Below the pieces are notes generated by a model. It was not told where the DNA came from. It ran no database searches and was given only the letters and a program-made list of their open reading frames with translations. The position numbers were made by a program, and so were the translations under genes. Positions 13,063 to 25,745 of a stretch of DNA of 64,000 bases are shown piece after piece. Location: NCBI RefSeq assembly GCF_022539315.1, contig NC_066314.1:54497180-54561179 (forward strand). The letters are read 5' to 3'. The DNA is from Serinus canaria (taxonomy: Eukaryota; Chordata; Aves; Passeriformes; Fringillidae). Each line of letters opens with the position of its first letter. Position 1 is the first letter of the stretch.

Positions 13063-13770
13063 CAGCCTGGCTAAATGGGACAGACTGTGGGAGATGTTGG
13101 GGAGCAGTGCCATGGAAAGACACCTAGGGGGTCCTGGTTGATGGCCAGCTGGACATGGGCCAGCAGTGCCCTGGCAGCCAGAAGGGACATCCCTGTCCTG
13201 GAGGCACCAGGCCCATCATGGCCAGCCAGGCCAGGGAGGGGATTGTCCCACTCTGCTCTGGGCTGAGGCGGCCTCACCTCCAGTGTTAGGGCATGTTTGG
13301 AAAGATCTAAAGCTGATAGAGAGTGTCCAAAAGAGGACCACCAGCATGGGGGAGGACCTGGATGGGAAGCCACATGAGAAGCAGCTGAGGGCACTTGGTC
13401 TGTTCAGCTGGATAAGAGTAGACTGAGGTCAGAGCTCACAGCAGTTCTGCAGTTTCCTCACAAGGGGAAGAGTAGGGGCAGGCCCTGATCTCTGCTCTGT
13501 GTGACCAGGGACAGGAACTGAGGGCACGGCTGGAGCTGTGTCAGGGGAGGGTTAGGGTAAATATCAGGAAAAGGTTCTTCCCCCAGAGGGTGCTGAGGCA
13601 CTGAACAGGAATGGTTACAGCCCCAAGGCTGCCAGAGATCCAGGAGTGTTTAGACAATGCTCTCAGACACAGGGTGAGATTGTTGGGGTGTCCTGTGCAG
13701 AACCAGGAGTTGGGCAGGATGATCCTTGTGTGTCCTTTCCAGCTCAGGATATCCTGTGATTCCATGGCTA
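13063..13770 (+). mobile_element. CR1 LINE fragment, ~0.7 kb
   Basis: Runs from 'gttggggagcagtgcc' through 'gaagggacatccctgtcctgg', 'ggacctggatgggaagccacatgagaagcagctgagg' and 'gttcttcccccagagggtgctg' to the tail 'cctttccagctcaggatatcctgtgattcc'. It is a longer relative of the 9990-10413 copy. Confidence 0.9.
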
Positions 13771-14804
13771 TGTCAATTGCAGGGAACGCTAACCAGGAAT
13801 AAGCTGATTTTATGGCAAGGAAGCACAAATGGGTGGCTTACAAATTGCAGGACAAGGGGGCTTATCATATATCCCAAAAAGCTAATGATGATATGCAAGG
13901 AGATAGCCAGCCATCCCACAGCCTGGTCAAGGTGAAGACAGGTAGGAAGGTGGGCACCTTCTTACTTGAAACTAAAACCCAGGCTAAACTGATCTCTGCT
14001 TATGTTTGATTACCAGCACGAATCTCAGTTTGGGTGCATCAAAGTTCCAGGATGGGATTTAAGTACTGAGTGAAATGAGTGCTCAGATTTTCAACAGGCT
14101 CAAGTCATGTTAAAATTAAAGATCAGCTCACAGGCTGGGGATCTACAGATCTGCAGAAAGGAAGGTGATGAACCTAAGTGGTTTTAGCTGGAAACCACTC
14201 CAAACTAAGATCTGGAAAAGTGCTGCTTTCTATTATCTGGGTATATGAAGAATAAAATGGTGTCAAAGCAAAAAAAAAAAAAAACAACAAAAAAAACCCC
14301 AAAAAAAACCCCCAAAAAACCAACAAAAAACCAAAAAGCAATCTAATAGAGCTGCTTAAAAATGGGGAAATGGGGTCCTGCACAATTTTCTTCTGCCCCT
14401 CCTCAGATTTTGGATCCTTGTCCAATCTGGAAACTGGAGGGAAATTCTGATTTGGTTTGTTTTGTGGGCATTATTATGTTGGCATTTTTTTGGCTTGTGT
14501 CTGCTTTCCAAACTGGGAAATTACATCAACATTTGCATTTTTCTTCTTGTTTTAACCCATTCTCAGGCTCACCTTTAAGACAAGGATTTGAAACCCAATG
14601 AGTATTTCAATCTTTTTTTTTTCTTCACTGGAGTTGATTTCAGTTTTTATTTTCTCTGATTGAAAGAGGACAAATAGAACAGGTATCATTTTATCAAACT
14701 CTTCTGAAACACATGTGCTTAGGCAGATAAGGGCCAGAAAGGACCATGTAGGTCTGGTTCTATCAGGATTAAAGCCTCCAGGAGGACAAACATAGGAGGC
14801 AGTG
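13771..14804. other. Gene-free interval with A-rich tract
   Basis: An A-rich, C-interrupted low-complexity tract lies at about 14270-14338. Nothing else is recognised. Confidence 0.5.
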
Positions 14805-14890
14805 TGTCAGGGGTGCTCAGAGGTGACCTCAGTCTCTTCTTCTCCAGCTGAACAGGGCAAGTGCCATCAGCTGCTTCTCATTGCTCATTA
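14805..14890 (-). mobile_element. Possible CR1 remnant
   Basis: The short match 'cttcttctccagctgaacagggcaagtgccatcagctgcttctcat' resembles an internal CR1 segment that recurs at 59580-59640. Neither end is recognisable. Confidence 0.5.
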
Positions 14891-15524
14891 CCCTGTTTAT
14901 AGGTGTGTGTCAGGTCTGACATTGATATCTGTGTCTCCAGGAACTGAAATCATAAACTGAGTCAAGAGTACCTCCCTAGAGAGATCACCTCTTCCCTGTG
15001 TCCTGCTGCATGACATGGTATTATCAGCATTACAGGGATGTTTATCTGTGTCCATGTACTGCTGCTCCCTTTTCCTCTTTCACCTGGGGTCTATCTCTAC
15101 AGCCAACCTCACCAGGACTTTAGGGGTTGAAAATATCCCTACAAACTCTGCAGGACTTCACTGTGTCTGAACAATACAGAATGTTTCTGCTCTGGACCTC
15201 ATCTGGACCTCCACCAACAAGCCAGTGTTCAGGCTGCTCTTGCTCTGCTTCTCACTCATGTAGTTTAAAAACACTTTCCGTTCTCCCAGAGCTCCCAGAC
15301 ACCTTTCTGCTGCCTTACTGTCTGCTTGGCGGGCCTGCTGCTGTGCCAGCGCTGTGTTCTCTGTGCCTCCAACTCTATTTCTGTACACACCAGACCAAGA
15401 AATTCCTTTAGTGCCACACCTGAATGGACAGAGCCTCCCATCTGCCCCACTCCCACCCACTCTGCAGATTTGGGCTGGTGCTCCCCACCAGCAGAAGACA
15501 AACTGTGGCAAAGGAGAACACCTG

Positions 15525-16265
15525 AATCACAGAATCATTAAGTTGGAAAAGACCTCTCAGGTCTAGTCATGAAGTCCAACCTGTGGCCAAACACCAGACC
15601 ATGACACCCAGTGCCATGTCCAGTCTTTCCTTAAACAGTTCTGAGGATGGGGACTCTATCATCACCCTGGACAGCCCCTTCCAATATTTAATCACCCTTT
15701 CAGTAAAGAAATTCTTTCTGTCCAATGTCCAATCTGAACCTCCCCTGGTGCAGCTTGAGGCTGTTTCCTCTCATCCTGTCCCTTATTCCCTGGGAGCACC
15801 TGGCTTCCCCCTCCCGTCAGGGAGGTGTGCAGAGCCAGAAGGTCCCCCTGAGCTTCTTCTTTTCCAGGCTGAGACCCTTTCCCAGCTGCCTCATCTGCTC
15901 TTCATAGGACTTGTGCCCCAGACCTTTTCCCCAGCTCCCTATTCCTGCCTCTGGACATGCTCCAGCCCCTCAATGCCCATCTTGCAGTGACAGGTGCACA
16001 ACTAGACATGGGATTTGAGATGTGGCCTCACCAGTGCCCAGTACAGGGGGGCAATCACTGCTCTGATCCAGCTGGCCACACCATTGCTGAACACAGCTGG
16101 GTGCCATTGGCCTTCCTGCCCACACGTTGCTTCACATTCAGCCACTGTCACCAGCACCTCCAGGCCCTTTCCCTTTACAGTTATTCTGCCCCAGACTGGA
16201 GCACTGCAGAAAGCTGTGGGAGCCAAGGTGTAGTACCCAGAACCTGGCCTGGTTGAACCTCAAGT
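15525..16265 (-). mobile_element. CR1 LINE, minus strand, ~0.74 kb
   Basis: Starts with the reverse-complement tail 'cacagaatcattaagttggaaaagacct' and continues through 'ctggacagccccttccaata', 'tttcctctcatcctgtcc' and 'agatgtggcctcaccagtgcc' to 'gaacctggcctggttgaacctc'. The ORFs inside are CR1 noise. Confidence 0.88.
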
Positions 16266-16573
16266 TCTCCCCAATGACCACAGCAGTCTAATTGTCTCCC
16301 GTCTTTGAGACCTTTGCCTCCTGGAAACAGTTGATAAGAAAAATCCCTTTCTAAGGTAACACCTCTGGCCATACAGGGAACTCTGTCTGAGTGTCCGTCA
16401 TCTGTGAGGACAGCCAGCACTGCTCTGGAAGGCACTGCAAAAGGCTGTGTCCTCTGGGAACAGAGTAACCCCGTTGAGACCATCCCCAGACAGTCAGTCT
16501 GGTGTTATCCTTATCTGGCATCCCTTTGCCATGCAGGCTAGGGGCTTTTCCTCCCTGCCCCCAAATCCAGAGC

Positions 16574-17055
16574 TGTTTTAGGTAACAGCGTAAGATGTAA
16601 CCAAAAGTATGTATTCTGCCACCGTCTTCAGAAGCTGTTAAAGCAGGTAGGGCAGTTCCTTATCTCCTTCACGACTCATCCCTGATAACTCCAGGGGCTA
16701 TCTTCTGTTAATGGGCCATCAGGTCTCACTGCATGACTGATAAAATTACATCATCTCATTGTGAGATGCTCCACCCAGGGGGAGGAACCAAGCATTCCTA
16801 CCTGGGCGTAATCTGAGGCTTGGAACACTACAGGCAGCATTTTCCCACTGTATTCCCAGAGGACAAGAGCTACATAACCACCAGCAGATCTTCAGAGGAA
16901 GACCGACCCTTCTACAGGATCACTGCTTCAACGGAACCACATCTATCACTTCAAGAGGACTGCAGATATCATTTAATGGGACTGCTACCACCACCCTGAC
17001 CAACAGGCTGTCAGTTCTGACTTGGGCTCTCCCATTGGTTTGTTTTCAAACTACC
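16574..17055 (+). mobile_element. Passerine ERVL-type LTR fragment
   Basis: Begins TGTTTTAGGTAACAGC and includes 'ctccaggggctatcttctgttaatgggccatcagg', 'gatgctccacccagggggagg' and 'aggacaagagctacataaccaccagcag', which I recall as part of a common songbird LTR. The 3' part with a poly(A) signal is missing, so this is a truncated solo LTR. The start is fairly clear; the 3' limit is a guess. Confidence 0.55.
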
Positions 17056-18129
17056 ACAAGGGCTGGCTAAGATTCATGCAATGCTGCTTCAATTTCTTTC
17101 ACTAATTCCTGTTTTCCCCAGGGGTTGCTCCCTGTAAATAGGCTTCCTTCAGCAATAATAGCACGAGGTGTACATTTCCCACTTTCTTTATGAGCCACTC
17201 CTGCCTTTCCATATTTTTTATGCTGTTCTGATCTTTCTGTACTTACCTAGGTAATACCTTTTCAGAACCCATCCCCCTTCAACTCTAAATTGCTTCCCCT
17301 TTCCTTGTGCCTCTCCTTCTGCACTTAATTTTTTGTCTTTTTTAATTAAGCTCACTGCAATGCTGAGATGCTAATAAAATCAGAGGGAGAAAGGATTTTT
17401 AAGGGACCCAGAGCTTGCTTGAAAACTAATAACCTTGCTAAAGATTTAAGAGATGCTAGGTGCAGCCTTGCTCTGAGTGCAAACCTTGACTCAGCACATA
17501 TGCAAACAGGCTCCAAAAATAGCTTGCACTTTCCCAATTCACATGTGATGCATGTGCCACAATTCTGCACTGTGCTTTCCAAATATAGCACTCACACACC
17601 ATTGGCTGGTCTAAATCCATGGACATTTAGCTTTTTCAACCCAGGCATCAAAGCACGCGGCTGCACAGCTTTTTCATAGAGGCATTTTTCTCCTGTGCGC
17701 CTCCCTCTCTATTCACAAAAATAAAGAGATTTATCCCCTCCCCTGTGCAATTGCTTAAGATCCCCGTGGCAACTGCAGAAACCCCTCGTGAGGAGAAGTG
17801 ACATTAGGTGTTGGCTCAGAGGTATTTTTAGCTTCTTGCCATGCTCTCTAGCAGCTGGAAGCAAAGAGGTAACCTGTCACCTTGAAGCCAGCCAATTCCC
17901 CTGGAACAGCAGCAAGGGCTCTGCAGAGCAGCAACCCAGAAACCACAGCCTGACAAGCAGGGCTTGTCTGCATGCAGATCTGAGCAAGGAGCTCTGTTAA
18001 AGACTGAAAGAAAGCCTGCTCTCCTGTATTTCAAGGATGGAGACTGAATGAAGGGCTTCTCTCCCGTATTTCAGGGGAGCAGGTGAGTTTCTGGGACAGG
18101 ATTGGAAAGACAGAGCACTTATCTGATCA
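17056..18129. other. Gene-free interval
   Basis: Mostly unique AT-rich sequence. Around 18000-18075 a diverged ~40-bp direct repeat shares 'ctctcc(t/c)gtatttca'. No gene is recognised. Confidence 0.4.
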
Positions 18130-18262
18130 CTGCGATTGAGGCCAGGGTGGATGGGGCTCTGAGCAATCTGGGCTAGTGGGAGGTGTCTCTGTCCATGGAT
18201 GGGGGTGGAACAAGATGAACTTCAAAGCCTTTCCAACCAAGACCATTCATGATTCTGTGATG
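18130..18262 (+). mobile_element. CR1 LINE 3' tail
   Basis: 'gatggggctctgagcaatctgggctagtgg' is followed by 'cctttccaaccaagaccattcatgattctgtga'. It is a short, 5'-truncated copy. Confidence 0.85.
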
Positions 18263-18871
18263 ACCATTTCTTTGGAATAAAGCAGCTAGGGAGTTGGGGA
18301 GAGATGTTTTCATGGTCCAGCACAACTCCAGGGCACTACAGGTGCAGGGATGCCTCACAGGTTTCCACCCACACTTCAGATCATGGTTACACACCCACTG
18401 TGGTACAGGCACAGGCGTAGGACGCAATAAGAGTCTACACCCCATGAATGGACACTGCAAATTCCTTTGAGGACTTCTATTGCTAAAGCAAATATGGCAT
18501 AGACACAGAGCAAAAGCACATAAAGTGTCCATTCAAATGCAGCCCAAAATGTACAAGAATAACTCTGTCCCACCAGGCCTTATGTCAGAGCAGGTACTGT
18601 TCTTCCTGCAGCTGTGGTGAGCAGCTCCCACATCTGCTGTCAACAGTGCAGCAGAAATGTGAGGAACATCCATACCTTCTTTCTAGTGGTCCTGATGGAT
18701 GATCCAACACTGCTTTAATCCCATATCAGTGATCTTTAGTTGTGAAACAGCCTGAAGGGAGAAGACAGATGTGATACATGAGTCTCATCACTTAGAAGAT
18801 AAGGTCTTCAAGTGCCTGTAGTGGTAAGAACAGATCTGAAGCAAATGACAGCATACCTTCTTGGGGCTGTG
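18263..18871. other. Gene-free interval
   Basis: The open frames on the minus strand (18173-18573) overlap the CR1 tail and have no recognisable domain. Nothing is supported. Confidence 0.35.
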
Positions 18872-18958
18872 CTGTGCAGGTCTAAGGGCTGGCCTCGGTG
18901 AGCCTTGTGGGTCCCTTCCAGCTCAGGAGGTTCTACAATTCTGTATTCTGTGATCTAT
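18872..18958 (+). mobile_element. CR1 LINE 3' tail, short
   Basis: Ends with 'gggtcccttccagctcaggaggttctacaattctgtattctgtgatc', the CR1 terminal motif, with little upstream sequence. Confidence 0.75.
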
Positions 18959-19550
18959 CAGGCTGATAACACTGATACGTCCTCCAAACCTGAGGAAAGG
19001 AATTTAACCTTCAGGAAATCCAGGTACTGAGAGACAGCCTAGGCCAAACTAATTTGGGATGGATACAAGGTCCCAAGTACTTACTGACAGCACACTACAC
19101 CTCATTTCCCTTATCTACATAGCCTGCTACTACCACTACTTTGCTTGTCAAGTCCTGCTTTACACTTATTGAACTCCAGCAGCTCTGCTCCTAAAATATA
19201 CCGGCACACAAATATGCTGGCATGATTCAGAGGTGGTAACATCACTGGGGATTTTTTTGCATAGCAGCAATTTTTAAAGAGAAAAATTAATGCAGCTACT
19301 CCAAGGGCATATGGAGAAGTCAAGGAACTGGCAGCTCAAATCCCACTACCTGTGGGTATCTTTGCCAGGACACAGCCTCTGACCAAGGCCCTTTCACATC
19401 TGCTTCAGCTCATGGTGCAGATGCTTGACCCTTAAAAGCAGGCAGTGAAGGAGAAACCTCTTGAGGGTTTGGAGCTTTCCTTCTATTCAGCCATCTTCCC
19501 TGCAACACCAGCATCTAACACTTCATTTTTCCCAAGGAAAATAAAAGGAA

Positions 19551-20066
19551 TTTTTGCTGCATCCAGCCCTGGGCCCAGCACAGGAAGGACAGGGAGCTGC
19601 TGGAGCCAGGCCAGAGCAGGGACACCAAAAGGACCAGAGGGATGGAACAGCTCTGCTGGGAGGAAAGGCTGAGGGAATTGGAATTGTTCAGCTTGGAGAA
19701 GAGAAGGCTTTGGGGTGACCTAATTGAGGCCTTGCAGTGCCTGAAGGAAGCCCACAGGAAAGATGGAGAGAGACTCTTGACAAGGGCCTGGAGTGACAGG
19801 ACCAGGGGGAATGGCTTCAAAATGAGAGAGAATAGGTTTAGATTAGAGAGTAAGAAAAATTCTTCCCTATGAAGGTGGTGAGGCCCTGGCAGAGGGTGCC
19901 CAGAGAAGCTGTGGCTGCCCCATCCCTGTTAGTGTCCAAGGCCAGGTTGAATGGGGCTCTGGTCTAGTGGAAGGTGTCCCTGCCCATGGCAAGGGATTTA
20001 GAAATGGATGATCTTTTAGGTCCCTTCCCACCCAGCCATTCTATGATTTTATGATTCCTATCCTTC
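19551..20066 (+). mobile_element. CR1 LINE, ~0.5 kb 3' fragment
   Basis: Contiguous CR1 from 'cagccctgggcccagcacaggaaggacagggagctgctgg' to the tail 'ccattctatgattttatgattcc'. Its last ~130 bp lie in the left arm of the inverted duplication described next. Confidence 0.93.
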
Positions 20067-20192
20067 CTGTCCCAGCCCTTCAACTCCCATCAGATTTTCA
20101 GATTCCTACAAGACACTCCTTGGGGACAGCAGGGCTCCAAACTGCTGATACCCACTTTGCAGTGGAAGTACAGTAGTTTCCTGGAGCTGCTG
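19934..20192 (+). repeat. Left arm of ~260-bp inverted duplication
   Basis: This stretch reads almost identically on the opposite strand at 20997-21257. It contains ~130 bp of CR1 3' end and then ~125 bp of non-CR1 sequence (from 'atccttcctgtcccagcccttcaactc' to 'cctggagctgctg'). Shared unique flank shows that the arms are one duplicated segment, not two independent CR1 insertions. Confidence 0.88.
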
Positions 20193-20996
20193 ACTGGTCA
20201 TGGGTCACAAAGGGTGTCTGAAGGGATGTCCCCGAGACAGAGGTCTGCTCCATTCCCGCATGAACACAGTGGGTTCAGTTCTTGCTGGGACAACTCTGCT
20301 GCTCAGTGGTGCAGATGGAGCCCACAGCCCTGCTAAGCTGGCACAGACTGTGGGCTAGAGCAGCGCTGAGGAGTTGGTGTGTGACAGACAGGCTGGCTCC
20401 TCCACTCCTGGGTCACCACAGAGCTCCTGGATGTCACCATGCAGCTGAGCGGGGGGATGTGAGCGTGCTCTTGGCTGCCATTCCGTCCGAGGAAAGGCAG
20501 CCTCATTTATGCGGAGTACTGAATAAATTCCCTGCTAACCTCCCAGCCATCTGCCATGGCAGTTGTACCTTCAGAGGCAGCCAACCAGCTCAGCTGCCAG
20601 CAGCACGAAGCAGAACATGGGGGTGCCTTCTCAGAGCATGGGGGCTGCTGCCAACAGAACTTGAAGTCAGGCAATTTTCCTGGGGGCTTCCAAATGGTTG
20701 CTCTTTGTCCAGTGGCATGAAATGTAAGAAGCGTGTGAGGCACCTGTCATGAAATGCAAACCTAGGCAAACCCCCCCCCCCGGTTTGGTTACGAATGTGA
20801 GTTTCAGTTTAGGTTCACAAAAAGTTCAAAGGTCCTCTGGTGAACTTGAGATAAGCCTTTTGAGAACCTGAACTGGATGCTGGGAAATTTAGAGCCCTTA
20901 ACAGGGCTCTTTGAGATCAAGATATGAGTGAGGAGGCACCAAAAAAAGGGGCAGGTTCATCCAAGAGATGGTGAATCTGTTTGGGAGGGCTGAGTG
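20193..20996. other. 804-bp spacer between inverted arms
   Basis: Contains an 11-C run at 20771-20781 and a 156-codon open frame (20282-20752 +) without a recognisable domain. No gene is supported. Confidence 0.5.
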
Positions 20997-21257
20997 CAGC
21001 AGCTCCAGGTCACTGCTGTACTTCCACTGCAAAGTGGGTATCAGCAGTTTGGAGCCCTGCTGTCCCCAAGGAGTGTCTTGTAGGAATCTGAAAATCTGAG
21101 AGTTGAAGGGCTGGGACAGGAAGGATAGGAATCATAAAATCACAGAATGACTGGGAAGGGACCTAAAAGATCTTCCATTTCTAAATCCTTTGCCATGGGC
21201 AGGGACACCTTCCACTAGCCCAGGTTGCTCAGAGCCCCATCCAGCCTGGCCTTGGAC
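20997..21257 (-). repeat. Right arm of inverted duplication
   Basis: Reverse complement of 19934-20192 with few mismatches. It keeps ~9 bp ('agcaacctg' in CR1 orientation) missing from the left arm. Its CR1 portion (21128-21257) stops abruptly at the arm end, whereas the left CR1 continues ~380 bp further. The left copy is thus the likelier source. Confidence 0.88.
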
Positions 21258-21892
21258 TCCTTGCTGCAGGATGCTGTGAATGGTAGCTGTTTACAAGTGT
21301 TCAGCTGGTAAACTCATGGAAGAGAAATTCCTTGGAGTTTTATATTTGAAATAAATTCCACCAACTTGTGAAGCTTCTGGATGTTTCCTGTTTGGGTAAT
21401 GGACTCAGAGCAAGAACAGCACAAAGAGTTATTCCTGTGTACTGCGTTATTTCCTTGACCAGCACTCAGGGTTCAAAGGTGCAGAAGTATTTAGAATCTC
21501 AAGTTTTATTGAAACAAGGGAGTTTAAGTTTCTGTGTCTTTGTGATTCTGCAGAAGGGTGGCTCACCACCTCCCACGGAAACTTTTGCTCAGTCTTCCCA
21601 TGACATTCACACAAGTGGCTGATGGAGGAGGTGCTCCACATCTGTCCATGGTCTGTAAAATCAATGTTCAAAGGCACAGCTGAGCTAGTACAGCTCAAGG
21701 AACAAATCCATGTGGTTGAAAGGCAGGAATTGTCCTCTTGGATGGTGTGGTCTACAGCAGGAAGTATAGAAGAGACATTGGCTTAAGCATCCATGAAAAG
21801 ATTAAATTCAGACATCTTCCCTCACATTTGTGAGGGGATCAGAGCATGACATGGGCAAATACTACATTCAACTGATGTGTGATCATCGTCTG

Positions 21893-22080
21893 TGAGGGTG
21901 GAGAGGCCGTGGCACAGGTTGCCTAGAGAAGCTGTGGCTGCCCCATCCGTGGAAGTGTCCAAGGCCAGGCTGGATGGGGCTCTGAGCAACCTGGGCTAGT
22001 GGATGGGCCCATGGCAAGAGGGTTGAGCCACATGATCCTGCATGTCCCTTCCAAGCCAGGCCATTCTGTGATTTCTATGG
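21893..22080 (+). mobile_element. CR1 LINE 3' tail
   Basis: 'gtgagggtggagaggccgtggcacaggttgcc' through 'gatggggctctgagcaacctgggctagtgg' to 'cccttccaagccaggccattctgtga'. Confidence 0.88.
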
Positions 22081-25000
22081 AGCCACCAGAGCTCAGTGTT
22101 AATCTTGCTTCCCTTGCAGACAAATCTTCCCCCACATCAACTACTTTGACTGACATGAGTGGAGCAGTGCCAGCTTACACCAGCAGTACATCTGCTCCCA
22201 CATCTTTACATAACTGTTCCTGAATTTTTCCCCTTTTTTTCCCCTCCCCTCCCCACAGGTAAAAAGAAGCTGTGATTATGCTGGATTCATTCAAGAAATT
22301 CCACCAAAATTGATGACACCATGATGATTATTACCAATATTTGCTGCTGTTCATATTTTAAGCCCTTTAAACTTTCCCCCATATTTCTTTCAGTGCTGGA
22401 CTGTTAAATTTATTCCCAATATAAAAGGCAAAGGGAAAAAAAACTTGGTAAAAACATTAAACATGCTGCAAGACTTGGGCCAAACCTGATTTACAGTCAC
22501 TCTAGATGATCTAATAATGTACAGATCAGGTTCGTGCAGCAGTGAGCAATTTGACGGTCAGACCAACAGTGTTTCAGAAAAGGGGAAAGCCATGAGGCAA
22601 GCAAAAGGATGTTCTGTGGAAATGAAACACTTCACAGTGGGGCTCTGCTTGCAAAAGCATTTTTCACCTTCAACAATAATGTTTATCTGTTCTAAAGCAT
22701 CACCTAGGTAAATGCCAGGCATGTTTACTATAGGCACTGTGTTGACATCACCCAAGAGGAAATAACAATGGTTTGCAGCCTGCAGAGTCTTTTTAAAAAT
22801 AGACTGTGAAGCCCCTGAGAAAACAACAGGTTCTAAAAATAGGACTAGAGCTGAGGAAGGGAAAAAAAAAACCACAAAAACAAAAACAAAACAAAAAACA
22901 AACAAACAAACAAAACAAAACAAAAAAAAACCCAAAAAACAACTTTCCTGGTTCTAAAGCTTAGGGTCAGCTACAAAATGTGAGCTTCCTTCAAAGACAC
23001 TTAATGAATGCATTGCAGTGCTCTTTCATTGCAATGAATGAAAGCTCCCTCTCTGAGGTTTTCCTGTGCCACACTGGTCTTTCGATGAGAGGGGAAGACG
23101 GAAAAGGCACAATTTTAGCAAATCCAAGTAGGTACAACCTAGGGTTTCCCCTCCTTCCTACCCCTGACCAGCCCTTGATAAAAACGTCTCCCAGAAGTGG
23201 TGTGGATCTCCTTTTGCTTCTCCCTCCACACACAACTCTGCCTCTGTTCTCTAGTGTTCCTTCTCATAAAAACAGATTTTGTGAGCACTGGCACAGAGAC
23301 AGACCTCAGGAGGCTGAGAAAATCATTGTAATAACCCAAATAATTGCAAGGAAGCATTCCAGATTCCTGGTTATTCATGATGCAGCAAGCTGGACACCCC
23401 ATTTTCAACTTTCATGCTCACGTATCAGGATAAGGCATGAGGCTTCTGCAGGAGTTTAGACCCTCCTTTTGGCCCAAGACATTGGTAAGTTTTAGTATCA
23501 TTCTCTCATAGAATGAGAAAATATGAAATATTTTACGAAATAAAACCAGAGCCCTCCAGTGGCCAAAAGCACACCAGTAACCTTGCTGGAGGCTAACTAG
23601 AGATAGACTCCAAGTTAGCTGCCCTCCTTTAACTTGGCCCCAGCCAGCAACTGGTTTGGGAAGGGCTGGACAGCTGCAGTCTGGGACAGACACATGTGAG
23701 GACTGTGGCCATGGTCACCTGTTGATAATAACTTGATTTCCGTTAAAAAGTGGCAGGGGAGGAAGGGGCTAGCCTGAGTTTTTGACAGGAGTGCAATAGA
23801 AAGGGAAAGCCATGGGCAAAGCCACAGGTTAGGCACTCCAGAAATGCCACTCTGCCACCTTAGAGAACAGCTGTGCTCCAAGGATTTCTCTCCCTGTAAG
23901 GTAGGCACCAAATTCAGGCAAAGGAAGTTGTGCCTGTGCTATAGGCAGCTGCCTTACAAACAACTGCTCAGTGTAGATGTTTTGTTTCCTTGGTCAGTGG
24001 CCTAAATGCATGTCTTTCTCCAGTTCTGTGTTATTTACCAAGTAGATTCAGCAGAAGCTGAACCTTGTGTGTGTGTGTGTGATTCAGAGTCTCAGGATCT
24101 CCTAATGGTGGATCCTGAAGGTGTGACAGCACTTTCCTTTTGGGATTATCCTATTCCTGTGACCCTCCTTGCCAGCTGCTCTCTGTTGCAAAAGAAAGCA
24201 GGTTTTCTTATCTAGGGTTTACTTCCTTTAACTTTGATCACCCCAGTTTTGATTATTTTTTCTCCAAAACCACAAGAAAATTGAGTTACCTCTGGTGTCA
24301 TGGAAGTGCCACATATTCTCTTGATTGTCAATGCCCTTCTCACAGGGTGGGTACACTCAGCAACAAATGCAGGCTGCTCTGGGTTTCTCCAGCTGAGGAA
24401 TGCCATGGCAGAGTCTTCCCTCACAGACTGCATAAACCTCACCCTGCCCCAGCTCTCTTTGCTCCTGGGACAAACTCTTGAGAGGAACAGGAAACTTTAC
24501 CAAGCATGGAGCCGATTTTCCCCACAAGGCTCCAGTCCCATTTCCCGGCCCACTCATAGATGCTGACAGTGAAGGAGTGCTCCATTCCACAGAGCTTCCT
24601 GACACCAGGATGATATTCCCAGATGGCACAGTGGGCTGGCACTTTTTGATGCCACGGAGAAGATTAGCCTTTCAGCCCATGTTAAATATTCTCTCATGGA
24701 CCTTCAAAATCAGTCTGAATACAGAGATGCCATTAAAAAAACCAACCCAGGACATAAGAATTATGAACTGAATTATTCTCCAGAAACCTCAATATACTTA
24801 AAATGGTGGAAACAATGGAAAATAATGGGAAAACCTCTAGAAATGCAGTTTTGCAGAGTCATGAGCCTGGTATGGCTTTCTACAGATGAAAACTGAAGAC
24901 CCAGAAGAAGAGTAGTAAGAAAATTAATTTGTCCATTTTTTCTTCTTCCCCACCACAGGTATCTCAATACTCAGACATCAGTGAGAAAAAGTAAGGATTT

Positions 25001-25745
25001 TTCCCCCCAGCAGCCCTATCCACAAATGGCTTTAAAATTATCACTTCTATTCTGGGAGGGATACCACAAAAGGAAAAAAAATATAACTTTCACTCTGCCA
25101 CAATCCATCAAACAATGAAAGGGGTGTCTGCATTTGGAAGAACTCAAGGAAGCATTTGGCAGCGTTCATTATACAAAAGGAGAAGATCAAGCAGGTGAAA
25201 AAAAAGAAGGAACTGTGGAAGAAATTTTGAAAGATTTCAGAGGTACAGCTGGAGAAACTTCCTATGAGTGAAAAAGCACCCCAATGACCTAGAAAAAAAA
25301 ATGTTCAGGTGTATTATATACTGCAGGGAGGAGAAATGACCAGAATTTAACCAAGAGAGCAATAGTGTCTTTAAACAATGTAAAGCAAACTGTTTCCATG
25401 CAAACTGGAAATACTCTGATTTTATACAGCAGAATTTACTGCAATTGAGACAATAAATCAGTGTTTTACAGCTTGTTTACCATGCATGGAGCCAGTCAAT
25501 CCAGCTTAATGACTTACAGGACACAAGCTCTGGAGACTTCTGTCAGCATTATTCAACACTGATATACATACCTCAGAATAGTAGAAACGGGTCCTCATGC
25601 CAGCAGCATAGAGATGATATCCAGGTGGGCAGGCACAACAACACTGAGAAACAGACAGTCAGAAAATCCTTGTCACCAGGACCAAGGGAAAAACTGAGTG
25701 TCTGTCTGACCTCATTTAGGAAGGAGTGTCACGTTAATTTATAAT
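22081..25745. other. Gene-free interval with A-rich tract
   Basis: A/C-rich low-complexity sequence lies at 22861-22939 and a short (GT)n at about 24066-24080. No LINE or LTR is recognised. One possible mini-exon (24959-24990) is listed separately. Confidence 0.45.
24959..24990 (+). other. Candidate 32-bp mini-exon
   Basis: A strong polypyrimidine tract and acceptor (ttttttcttcttccccaccacag) precede 32 bases that end at a good donor (GTAAGG). One frame reads VSQYSDISEK. The splice signals are what I see; that it is a real exon is inference, and nothing identifies a gene. Confidence 0.25.
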
